A DNA stretch of 64,000 nucleotides. Source: Rhodococcoides fascians A44A (lineage in GTDB: Bacteria; Actinomycetota; Actinomycetes; Mycobacteriales; Mycobacteriaceae). Numbering within the stretch: the first letter of the stretch is position 1; each line of letters begins with the position of its first letter. Shown piece by piece: positions 25,638-33,243 of the stretch. The stretch is taken from contig NZ_JMEX01000008.1 in NCBI RefSeq assembly GCF_000760735.1, forward strand, positions 993,998-1,057,997, in the 5' to 3' direction. The notes beneath the pieces are model-generated. The model ran no database searches. It saw only the letters and a list, made by a program, of their open reading frames with translations, and was not told the origin of the DNA. A program made the position numbers and the translations under genes.

Positions 25638-26705
25638 ATGACGCACCATCAGTTCCGCGCCGCAGCCGTCCAGGCAGCACCGGTATTCCTCGATCTGGAT
25701 GCCTCCATCGACAAGGCCATCGGCCTGATCGAGGACGCCGCACGTGCTGGGGCAGAGCTCGTCGCTTTCCCCGAGACCTACCTGCCCGGCTACCCCTGGT
25801 ACATCTGGCTCGACGCCCCCGCCTGGGGCTTCCAGTTCACGCAGCGCTACTTCGACAATTCGCTCGAGTACGGAACACCGCAGGCAGACCGAATTACGCA
25901 GGCCGCCAAGGACAACCACATCATGGTCGTGATGGGCCTCAGCGAACGCTACAAGGCCAGCCTCTACATCGCGCAATGGATCATCGACGCCGAGGGCAAG
26001 ACCGTCGCGATGCGTCGCAAGCTCAAGCCGACCCACGTCGAGCGGACCGTCTACGGCGAGGGCGACGGTTCCGACCTCTCGGTATACGACACCGATCTAG
26101 GACGCGTCGGCGCACTGTGCTGCTGGGAGCACCTGCAGCCACTGTCGAAGTACGCGATGTACTCGCAGAACGAGCAGGTCCACGTCGGCGCCTGGCCCAG
26201 CTTCTCGTTGTACACCGGCGCCGCGTACGCCCTCGGACCGGAGGTCAACACCGCGGCGAGCCGCATCTACGCCGTCGAAGGTGGTTGTTTCGTCATCAGC
26301 CCGTGCGCGACGGTCTCCCCCGAGATGATCGAGATCATGTGCACCGACGACGCCAAACGCGAAATGCTCACCGCGGGCGGAGGACACGCCAGGATCTTCG
26401 CGCCCGACGGCCAGCTGATGCACGAACCTCTCGCACACGACGAAGAAGGACTCGTCTTCGCCGACATCGACACCAGCCTCATCTCGATCGCCAAGGCAGC
26501 GGCCGATCCGGCCGGACATTACTCCCGGCCGGACGTTACTCGACTGTGGCTCAACAAGACTCCAGGTGATCGAGTCGTCTCCGGCGCTCAGCAGACCACC
26601 GCCACCCGCTACGACGTCGTCGCAAATGCCGAAGACGTCACCGCTGAAGTTCGCCTGGAAATCGTCGAGCAACTCGCTCGTGACGAGGCCCCGGCACATG
26701 TCTGA
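25638..26705 (+). CDS. nit: Nitrilase (arylacetonitrilase type)
   Basis: A 355-residue nitrilase. The catalytic triad is complete: E46 in LVAFPE, K130 in KLKPTH and C162 in ALCCWEH, with the conserved PTHVERTVYGEGDGSD stretch of true nitrilases. It hydrolyses a nitrile directly to acid and ammonia. I choose the ATG at 25638 because AAAGG lies seven bases upstream; an ATG at 25623 would add MKGPP. It overlaps the aldoxime dehydratase by eight bases, so the substrate is probably the nitrile that enzyme makes, such as phenylacetonitrile. The product would feed paaK. Confidence 0.9.
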   Translation: MTHHQFRAAAVQAAPVFLDLDASIDKAIGLIEDAARAGAELVAFPETYLPGYPWYIWLDAPAWGFQFTQRYFDNSLEYGTPQADRITQAAKDNHIMVVMGLSERYKASLYIAQWIIDAEGKTVAMRRKLKPTHVERTVYGEGDGSDLSVYDTDLGRVGALCCWEHLQPLSKYAMYSQNEQVHVGAWPSFSLYTGAAYALGPEVNTAASRIYAVEGGCFVISPCATVSPEMIEIMCTDDAKREMLTAGGGHARIFAPDGQLMHEPLAHDEEGLVFADIDTSLISIAKAAADPAGHYSRPDVTRLWLNKTPGDRVVSGAQQTTATRYDVVANAEDVTAEVRLEIVEQLARDEAPAHV

Positions 26706-27702
26706 TCTGGAATCCGCGATCCCGGAGCATTTGGCCAGAGAACGCACCTGCCCCCGCCGGACACCCGAGTCCTACCAACCGCCGTTCCCGTCGTACGTCG
26801 CTCGATTCCCGGTCTCGACGACGCGAGTGGTCATGGCGTACTTCGGTATACAAGGCACTCCGGATGACAGCCCATGGGGAGTCGACGGGCCGCCGCGCAG
26901 CGATCGTGCACGGTACGTCGACGAGGAAGGCATCGACACGACGGTGTTCATCGGCTACTGGGACGACACCTTGACCTTCGACCGCTGGTATCTGTCCAAG
27001 GGCATCGCGTGGACGGACACGCCGGGACGGTTCGTCGAGGTCATCCGTCCGACGGTCGACCGCTACGAGACACTGTTCTCGTCGACCGGACGATTGGAAG
27101 GCGTTGCTACGCTCACTGATTCCCTGAGCGGACAGATCGAGGAACATGCCTACTGGGGCGGCGTTCGCGATCGAATTCCCCGGTCGCAGCATGATGCTCT
27201 GAAACCGTCCGGTATGCCGGAGATCGTCCGCGACGGCAACAAGGTTCGGATCGTTCCGCACGACAACATCTGCCTCATCAGGTCCGGACAGGACTGGGCG
27301 GACACCGCGGGCACCGAACGTGAGATGTACCTGCGGGACGTCGAACCGGTCCTGCGGGCCGGGATGGACTTCCTGCGCGACGACGGCCTGAGCATCGGAT
27401 GCTTCGCCAACCGGTACATGACCGTCGTCGACGAGCACGGATACGATCTCGACAAGTCGTTCGGCATGAGTTGGTGGCGCTCGTTGGCCGAGTTGGAGGC
27501 CTGGGCGGAGTCCCATCCGACGCACGTCGCCATCTTCGGCGCGGCACTGAATTACCTGTCCACGATGGGGCCGGCCGCGCAGCTACGGCTCTACCACGAG
27601 GTCACGGTCGCGTCCGCCGACGAGCAGTTCTTCGAGTACTTCGGCTGCCATGATCGCACCGGTCTCCTGCGTACGGCGTCGGCGCGATCTACGCTGGGAT
27701 GA
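26698..27702 (+). CDS. oxd: Aldoxime dehydratase (heme), probable phenylacetaldoxime dehydratase
   Basis: A 334-residue heme aldoxime dehydratase, converting R-CH=N-OH to a nitrile plus water. Family landmarks are visible: PPFPSYVARFP near the N-terminus, FIGYWDD near residue 80, HAYWGGVRDRIP near 150 and DKSFGMSWWRSLAELEAW near 250. H276 (in HPTHVAIF) is the candidate proximal heme ligand and H300 (LRLYHEVTV) the candidate distal catalytic His. It starts inside the last codons of the nitrilase gene and overlaps the next frame by four bases. Pairing with a nitrilase is the arrangement known from Bacillus sp. OxB-1. The arylacetaldoxime substrate is inferred from the phenylacetate context. Confidence 0.92.
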   Translation: MSDLESAIPEHLARERTCPRRTPESYQPPFPSYVARFPVSTTRVVMAYFGIQGTPDDSPWGVDGPPRSDRARYVDEEGIDTTVFIGYWDDTLTFDRWYLSKGIAWTDTPGRFVEVIRPTVDRYETLFSSTGRLEGVATLTDSLSGQIEEHAYWGGVRDRIPRSQHDALKPSGMPEIVRDGNKVRIVPHDNICLIRSGQDWADTAGTEREMYLRDVEPVLRAGMDFLRDDGLSIGCFANRYMTVVDEHGYDLDKSFGMSWWRSLAELEAWAESHPTHVAIFGAALNYLSTMGPAAQLRLYHEVTVASADEQFFEYFGCHDRTGLLRTASARSTLG

Positions 27703-27719
27703 GACTGGAGGTACCCCAC

Positions 27720-28676
27720 ATGGCTGACGCTCTGCGCACGGATTCCGTCGACCAGGCAGACAGCATCGATTTCTGGACGGCGGCGGTGAGCCGCACCTAC
27801 GTCGACCTGGACTGCACGGTGCCCCAGGATGCGTCGGCGATATCCGGGAAGATCGAGTCGACGGATCTGGCGACGCTCGGTCTGTCCAGAGTGGCGGCGA
27901 CGGCCCAGAACGTGCTGCGTACCCCAGCCGGTATCTCCCGCACGAGCGCCGACTACTTCCTGGTGAGCGTGCAGACGTCGGGAACGGGGATCATCGCGCA
28001 GGACGATCGGACGGCGATTCTCGAACCCGGCGACTTCGCCCTCTACGACAGCACCCGGCCCTACAGCCTGCACTTCGACGACCCGTTCGCGCAGTACGTC
28101 CTCATGCTTCCCGGGGCCACGCTGCGCACCCTCGTGCGGGACACCAACGAGCTGACCGCGAGAGCGGTGTCCGGTCGTCACGGTGCCGGCAAACTTCTGG
28201 TCAGCATGATCTCCTCGATCATGGACGACGTCGACATGAGCGCGGCCTCCGCCGAGGCCGTCTCGCAGAGTGTCGAGTACATCCTCGTCGCCGGTCTCGT
28301 CGGGCTCACCGGTGTCGAGAAGCCCGCGCCGTACGCGGCATCGCAACGCCTCGACGAGATCAAGCGTGCGATGACGGCCGGCCTGCGTGATCCCGACCTG
28401 ACGGTTGCAAAAGTAGCTGCCGCACTGCATCTGTCGCTCAGCACAGTGCACCGCGCCTTCGCCGGTGAGCCGTGCACCGCAAGCGAATGGATCTGGATGC
28501 AGCGACTCGACGGCGTCAAGCGTGCGTTGTGCGAACCTCAGAACGCTCACACGACCATCGGTGCTCTCGCAGCGTCGTGGGGGTTCACCGACCCGGCGCA
28601 CTTCAGTCGCGCGTTCCGGAGCCGGTTCGGGTGCTCGCCGCGGGAATTCAGGGATGCTATCGAGCCGGTGCGATAG
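27720..28676 (+). CDS. AraC-family regulator of the nitrilase/aldoxime genes, copy 2
   Basis: A 318-residue regulator with the same N-domain type as the one at 21809: ILEPGDFALYDSTRPYSLHF here against VLEPGDFAVYDTSEPYDLHF there. The C-terminal helix-turn-helix region ends TDPAHFSRAFRSRFGCSPREFR. An ATG at 27699 overlaps the oxd stop, but GGAGG sits eight bases before the ATG at 27720, so I prefer that. AraC activators of this kind control nitrile and aldoxime genes in Rhodococcus. Its 3' end overlaps a broken Lrp gene on the other strand by 20 bases. Confidence 0.85.
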   Translation: MADALRTDSVDQADSIDFWTAAVSRTYVDLDCTVPQDASAISGKIESTDLATLGLSRVAATAQNVLRTPAGISRTSADYFLVSVQTSGTGIIAQDDRTAILEPGDFALYDSTRPYSLHFDDPFAQYVLMLPGATLRTLVRDTNELTARAVSGRHGAGKLLVSMISSIMDDVDMSAASAEAVSQSVEYILVAGLVGLTGVEKPAPYAASQRLDEIKRAMTAGLRDPDLTVAKVAAALHLSLSTVHRAFAGEPCTASEWIWMQRLDGVKRALCEPQNAHTTIGALAASWGFTDPAHFSRAFRSRFGCSPREFRDAIEPVR

Positions 28677-28857
28677 GACGACCGGGCAAGGTGCTCGAGT
28701 AGACGACGCTCGTGGTGATGCTGCCGAGGGTGGCCAGACGACCCGTGATCCGTTCGAGGTCACGCATGGTGCGGGCGACGACTTTGAACACGAAGCAGTC
28801 GTCCCCGGTGGTGTGGTGGGCCTCGATGATTTCCGGGGTGGTGTCGATGACCTGCCC
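28657..28857 (-). pseudogene. Lrp/AsnC-family regulator remnant (C-terminal part only)
   Basis: Reading leftward, about 65 codons encode the end of an AsnC ligand-binding domain, beginning VIDTTPEIIEAHHTTGDDCF and continuing through LERITGRLATLGSITTSVVYSS. The DNA-binding domain and first half of the sensor domain, roughly 85 residues, are missing. Upstream codons in this frame read into the rhodanese remnant and have no Lrp character. No start signal lies near the break. It looks like one end of a deletion that removed the 5' parts of two divergent genes. Confidence 0.7.
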
Positions 28858-28862
28858 CCATC

Positions 28863-29174
28863 GTGGTGGACACCCGAAACCGACAGTCGTGGGATCAAGG
28901 CCATATCCCTGGAGCACTGCACATACCGACACTCGACATGCAGGAACATGCTTCGCGCGCACTTCCTGATCGCGACGCGGACATCGTCGTCTACTGCTGG
29001 GGTCCGGGGTGCAATGGCTCGACGAGAGCTGCGCTGGCTCTCACTCGACTGGGCTACACCCACGTCCGCGAGCTCATCGGAGGTTTCGAGTACTGGGCAC
29101 GTGAGGGGCTGGCGATCGAAACAGCATCCGGCCGCAGCCGTCGCCCGATCGACGACCTGACCGCGCCGGTGTGA
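28863..29174 (+). pseudogene. Rhodanese-domain gene lacking its 5' end
   Basis: A 103-codon frame starting GTG GTG GAC, encoding VVDTRNRQSWDQGHIPGALHIP, which is the second strand onward of a rhodanese domain. The active-site loop is intact in YCWGPGCNGSTRAA, and the C-terminal ELIGGFEYWAREGL is normal. The usual 30-40 N-terminal residues are absent, and the sequence just upstream belongs to the oppositely oriented Lrp remnant. It could still be translated from the GTG, but the domain would lack its first strand and helix. Divergent Lrp-rhodanese pairs are common in actinobacteria, which suggests an in-place deletion. Confidence 0.65.
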
Positions 29175-29251
29175 TGCGCTCGGTAGAGGAATCCTCCATG
29201 TCGTAGGCGACTGATCCGTGGTTGCATCGGGAGCGACCCGAAGGAGTGCCC

Positions 29252-30064
29252 ATGCCCACCGTCGTCACCAACGACAATGTGACTCTGAACTACATCGACG
29301 AGGGCGCCGGGCCCGTGATCGTTCTGATCGCAGGTTTCTGCGCTCCTGCGACGACGTGGGTGATGCAGCAGGACGCACTGGTGAAAGCCGGTTATCGAGT
29401 TCTTGCTCTGGACCGCCGAGGGCATGGTGACTCGGAGTCTCCCGAGCACGGTGCCACGATGGCCAGGCACGGTCAGGATGTCGAGAATGTCCTCGCGGCT
29501 CTGGGCGTCGACGATGCTGTGCTGTGTGGCGGCTCCATGGGCGCGAGCACCATCTGGTCGTTCGTCTCGCAGTTCGGCACCGGCCGTGTGAAGGCCGTCG
29601 TGTCGGTGGATCAGACCCCGAAGATGATCAACGATGCCGAATGGTCCAACGGGTTCTACGGATTGACCGACTCCAACAAGGACACGTTCTTCGCCGACGG
29701 GGTACCGGACACGGGAAGGGGTCTGCCGAAGTGGAAGTCCGCGTTGCCGATCCTGAAGCTCGTCACGAAGCTCCGCGCGATGCCGAAGATGGTCTCACCC
29801 GATACGCCACCGATGAAAGCCCTTCTGCACGATCACGCAGTAGCGGACTGGCGCGAGGTCGTTGCCACCGTCGACGTCCCGGTACTGATGGTCGCCGGTA
29901 GGGAGAGCCAGTTCTGGCCGTGTACGCACGCAGCGGACTCCATTGCCGGAAACCCACTCGGACGCTCCGTGGTGCTCGAAAACTGCGGTCACGCGTCCAA
30001 CATGGACCGCCCCATGGAATTCAACGCTGCACTGCTGGACTTTCTCGGTTCACTTCCCCAATAG
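29252..30064 (+). CDS. Alpha/beta hydrolase
   Basis: A 270-residue alpha/beta-hydrolase. The nucleophile elbow is GGSMGAS (Ser near residue 97), the oxyanion region is IAGFCAPATTW near residue 25, and the catalytic His lies in NCGHASNMD near the C-terminus. The general shape resembles non-heme chloroperoxidase/esterase-like members; the substrate is unknown. AAGGAG is six bases before the ATG at 29252, so the longer frame from 29222 is not used. Its last 15 bases overlap the convergent PucR-type gene. Confidence 0.82.
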   Translation: MPTVVTNDNVTLNYIDEGAGPVIVLIAGFCAPATTWVMQQDALVKAGYRVLALDRRGHGDSESPEHGATMARHGQDVENVLAALGVDDAVLCGGSMGASTIWSFVSQFGTGRVKAVVSVDQTPKMINDAEWSNGFYGLTDSNKDTFFADGVPDTGRGLPKWKSALPILKLVTKLRAMPKMVSPDTPPMKALLHDHAVADWREVVATVDVPVLMVAGRESQFWPCTHAADSIAGNPLGRSVVLENCGHASNMDRPMEFNAALLDFLGSLPQ

Positions 30065-31819
30065 ATCCGCGCTTCGTCGGAGTCGCATCAGCACCTGCAG
30101 GTCCAGTGCCTTGTCCGGGTCACGCCATTGGGAACCGATGAGCCGATCGATGGCGTCGAGTCGTTGGTAGAGCGTGTTGACGTGCACTCCTAGGCTTGCG
30201 GCGGTGGCCGAATGGTGACGCCCGTGGGCAAGGTACACCGACAGCGATTCGAGCAACGGAACGCCCCGCTTGCTCTGCTCGGCCATCAGCGGACCCAATT
30301 GCTCCTCGGTCAGTTCGTCGAGATGCTCACGAGCCATGTGGCTCAGCAGGATTCGGTAGATACCGAGTCCGCGTGCCGACGACACCTCGCCATCTCGTCC
30401 GAGCGTGATCAACACGTCGACGGTCTGCTGGGCCTCGCGGTAGGCAGCCGCCAGCGCGACCGCTCCGCGGGCAGGCTCCGAGATCCCCACCGTTGCACCC
30501 GTCGTGAACATCGGCCGAACCACAGCCGATTCCTGCGCGGGCACCGCGACCAGCACCCTCGAACCATGTTCTGCCACAACCGTACCCACCGGGAATTCCG
30601 ATCTGCCGATCTCGGTACGGGACACCATACCCTGCGCGACGGCGATGCAGTACGAAGCGCCCGGGGACAGGCCGGCAAGGCGAAGTTGCCGTCGCTCGTC
30701 GTCTGTGGTCGACGCCGGATGAGAGAGCAGATCAACCAGAAACGCGTCCTGCGCCCGCCTGGCAGCTTCGGCCGCCGCGCGCTCCTCGGCGAGCGACAAC
30801 GCGATGGCGGGCACCGCGCGGTCCAGGAGCAGCCGCGTCTGCTGATCGTCCGGACCCACCGAGATCAGGACACCGAGAAACTCGCCCGCAGCGGCAACAC
30901 GGTGGGCAATGACGGAGTCGTCGGCGACGATGTCGGCGCCGTCGCGGCATTGCCCGAACAGGATCTCGACTGGAACGACCCGTTCCTCCAGAGACTCCGG
31001 AACAGACGAGGCGTCGGTGAGAAAGAACGCCGGTCGACCGGACAGTGTCGCCACCTCCCGAACGAGACGACCCACCCCACCCCCGCGCAGCACCACCTGA
31101 GTCAGCGTCCTGTCCCACTGCAGTGTCTGTTCCAGTTCGGCGGTCCGTGCCGACAGCTCGGCGTTCACCACTTCGAGCCGTTCGATGGCGCGGACGTTCT
31201 CGATGGCAATCGCAGCGTGCGCGGCAAGAGCGGACAGCAATGCGATCTCACTGTCCGCGAAGTCACGCTCCTGACGCTTGCACGCGAACAACGCACCGAT
31301 GACCCGATCCCCTACCTTCAGCGGTACCCCGAGCAGCCCCCGCATGTTCTCCGACCGCGCCGCGCTGTCCGCACCGGTGATGTGCCGGAACGCCGGCTCG
31401 CTCTGATAGTCGGGCGTCCACGACGGAGACGCTCCGCGCACGATGACGCCCACCAACCCCTCGTCCTGAGCCAACCGGATCCCGATCAGATTCGGAGTCA
31501 GAGCACCGCTGGTGACCTCGATGACGAATTCGTCGTCGTACACCGAGCCCATGTAGGCGAGGTCGACTCCCAACAACCTGCGCGCCTGGTCGACGACCTC
31601 CTGAAGCAGGACACGGTCGTCACGTGCCGTCGTCAACCGCACTGCAATGTCGTTCAGAGCCGCCAGCTCGGTGCTGCGTTGGCGACGCTGGTCCAGCAAC
31701 GCACGAAGCCGCAGGGCAGCGTGCGCGTCGGGACCGGGGAAGGCGAGGCGATGCGCCTCGAGCTCGTCGATCGAAGCGTCGTCGAGCAGCAAATCCATCC
31801 ATGATCTATCCGACGCCAT
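30050..31819 (-). CDS. GAF-domain PucR/CdaR-type transcriptional regulator
   Basis: A 589-residue regulator. A GAF domain occupies about residues 50-210 (MRGLLGVPLKVGDRVIGALFACKR), a linker coiled segment follows near 205-230, and the C-terminal 70 residues form the PucR-type helix-turn-helix (HGRHHSATAASLGVHVNTLYQRLDAIDRLIG). It is divergent, with 50 bases between starts, from the glycolate/lactate oxidase gene, the usual position for an activator of that gene. The effector is probably a small organic acid, but this is inference. Confidence 0.85.
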   Translation of the reverse strand: MASDRSWMDLLLDDASIDELEAHRLAFPGPDAHAALRLRALLDQRRQRSTELAALNDIAVRLTTARDDRVLLQEVVDQARRLLGVDLAYMGSVYDDEFVIEVTSGALTPNLIGIRLAQDEGLVGVIVRGASPSWTPDYQSEPAFRHITGADSAARSENMRGLLGVPLKVGDRVIGALFACKRQERDFADSEIALLSALAAHAAIAIENVRAIERLEVVNAELSARTAELEQTLQWDRTLTQVVLRGGGVGRLVREVATLSGRPAFFLTDASSVPESLEERVVPVEILFGQCRDGADIVADDSVIAHRVAAAGEFLGVLISVGPDDQQTRLLLDRAVPAIALSLAEERAAAEAARRAQDAFLVDLLSHPASTTDDERRQLRLAGLSPGASYCIAVAQGMVSRTEIGRSEFPVGTVVAEHGSRVLVAVPAQESAVVRPMFTTGATVGISEPARGAVALAAAYREAQQTVDVLITLGRDGEVSSARGLGIYRILLSHMAREHLDELTEEQLGPLMAEQSKRGVPLLESLSVYLAHGRHHSATAASLGVHVNTLYQRLDAIDRLIGSQWRDPDKALDLQVLMRLRRSADLLGK

Positions 31820-31869
31820 GGACAGAACCTACATTGGTGGAGACCCAGCTCACAGATAAACTCGGAGAC

Positions 31870-33243
31870 ATGACGCTCGTCGAACAACTGTTGGATTCTC
31901 TCCCCGCGGACCGCATCGTCGTCGATCCGGACGTCGTCGCGTCCTACCAACACGACGAGGCCGAGTGGGCTCCGTACTCCGTGCCGGTAGCGGTTGTCCG
32001 GCCGCGGACCGCAGAGGAAGTCCAGGCCGTCGTACGAGCCTGTCTGACGCACGGCGCCCCCGTCGTCACCCGCGGCGCGGGCACCGGACTGTCCGGCGGC
32101 GCCAACGCCACCGAGGGGTGCGTCGTCCTCGCCCTCGACGGAATGGACGCCGTCAAGGAGATAGATCCGCTCGAACGGTATGCCGTCGTCGAGCCTGGCG
32201 TCGTCAACGACCACCTGAGGGCAGCCTGCGCAGAACAAGGCCTCTGGTACCCACCGGACCCCGCCAGCTCACCCTGGTCGACCATCGGCGGCAACGTCGC
32301 CACCAATGCCGGCGGCTTGTGCTGCGTCAAGTACGGCGTCACCCGAGACTACGTCATGGGCATGCAGGTGGTCACCGGAACCGGTGAGCTGGTCCGGCTC
32401 GGTCGGAAGACCGCGAAAGGTGTTGCGGGATACGATCTCGCAGGCCTCATGGTCGGCTCGGAGGGAACCCTCGGGATCATCACCGAGGTCACCGTCAAAC
32501 TCAGACCGCTGCAGGATCCGCAGCGCACGGTCGCGGGATACTTCGACTCGATCGTCGACGCCGGGCGAGCCGTGGCCGCGGTTGCCGCAGCGGGACTCAC
32601 TCCGTCCGCGTTGGAACTGATCGACAGACAATGCCTCATCGCCGTCGATGCCTGGAAGAACATGGGGCTCTCGGTCGAAGCGAACGTCGTGTTGCTCGGG
32701 CGGATCGACGATCCAGGCCTCGTGGGAGACCAAGAGGCAGAGAAGATGCTGTCCTGCTTCGACGAGGCGGGCGCAACCTGGTCGGCGGTGTCCACCGATC
32801 AAGAAGAAGCCGACGCGCTGTTCGCGGCCAGGAGGTTGGCCTACCCCGCGATGGAGCGCCTCGGACCGGTACTCACCGAGGACGTGTGTGTCCCGAAGAG
32901 ACATGTGCCGGAGATGCTCTCGCGGATCGAGCAGATCGGCCTGCGGCACGAGACGACGATCGCGAACATCGCCCACGCAGGCGACGGTAACCTGCACCCA
33001 CTGCTCATCACACCGCACGACGACCTCCCCGCGCGCGAACGCGCACAGGCAGCGTTCGCCGAGATCATCGACGCGGCACTGGAACTCGGCGGCACCGTCA
33101 CCGGTGAACACGGCGTCGGGTTGCTCAAGATGGACGGGCTGGTTCAGGAACTCGACCCGATCGTCCTCGACATGCACCGCTCGGTGAAGAACGCCCTCGA
33201 CCCACACGGCATCTTGAATCCGGGCAAGGTTTTCACCGGGTAG
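31870..33243 (+). CDS. FAD-linked oxidase, glycolate/D-lactate dehydrogenase type (GlcD-like)
   Basis: A 457-residue flavoprotein of the vanillyl-alcohol-oxidase fold: FAD-binding PCMH domain at about 35-215 (VTRGAGTGLSGGAN and SPWSTIGGNVATNAGG) and FAD-oxidase C domain at about 250-455 (NIAHAGDGNLHPL, GTVTGEHGVGLLK). Relatives oxidise glycolate, D-lactate or D-2-hydroxyacids. No GlcE/GlcF partners follow. The ribosome-binding site before the ATG at 31870 is only two bases away, so a TTG or GTG up to about 40 bases upstream is an alternative start. It ends 11 bases inside the convergent regulator gene. Confidence 0.85.
   Translation: MTLVEQLLDSLPADRIVVDPDVVASYQHDEAEWAPYSVPVAVVRPRTAEEVQAVVRACLTHGAPVVTRGAGTGLSGGANATEGCVVLALDGMDAVKEIDPLERYAVVEPGVVNDHLRAACAEQGLWYPPDPASSPWSTIGGNVATNAGGLCCVKYGVTRDYVMGMQVVTGTGELVRLGRKTAKGVAGYDLAGLMVGSEGTLGIITEVTVKLRPLQDPQRTVAGYFDSIVDAGRAVAAVAAAGLTPSALELIDRQCLIAVDAWKNMGLSVEANVVLLGRIDDPGLVGDQEAEKMLSCFDEAGATWSAVSTDQEEADALFAARRLAYPAMERLGPVLTEDVCVPKRHVPEMLSRIEQIGLRHETTIANIAHAGDGNLHPLLITPHDDLPARERAQAAFAEIIDAALELGGTVTGEHGVGLLKMDGLVQELDPIVLDMHRSVKNALDPHGILNPGKVFTG

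Noticed and set aside
25378..25743. Minus-strand open frame in the nitrilase upstream region
   Set aside because: Overlaps the nitrilase N-terminus and the AraC-type repeats; no ribosome-binding site or family feature.
30212..31804. 530-codon plus-strand frame opposite the PucR-type regulator
   Set aside because: Antisense shadow; no domain, and the regulator on the other strand is convincing.
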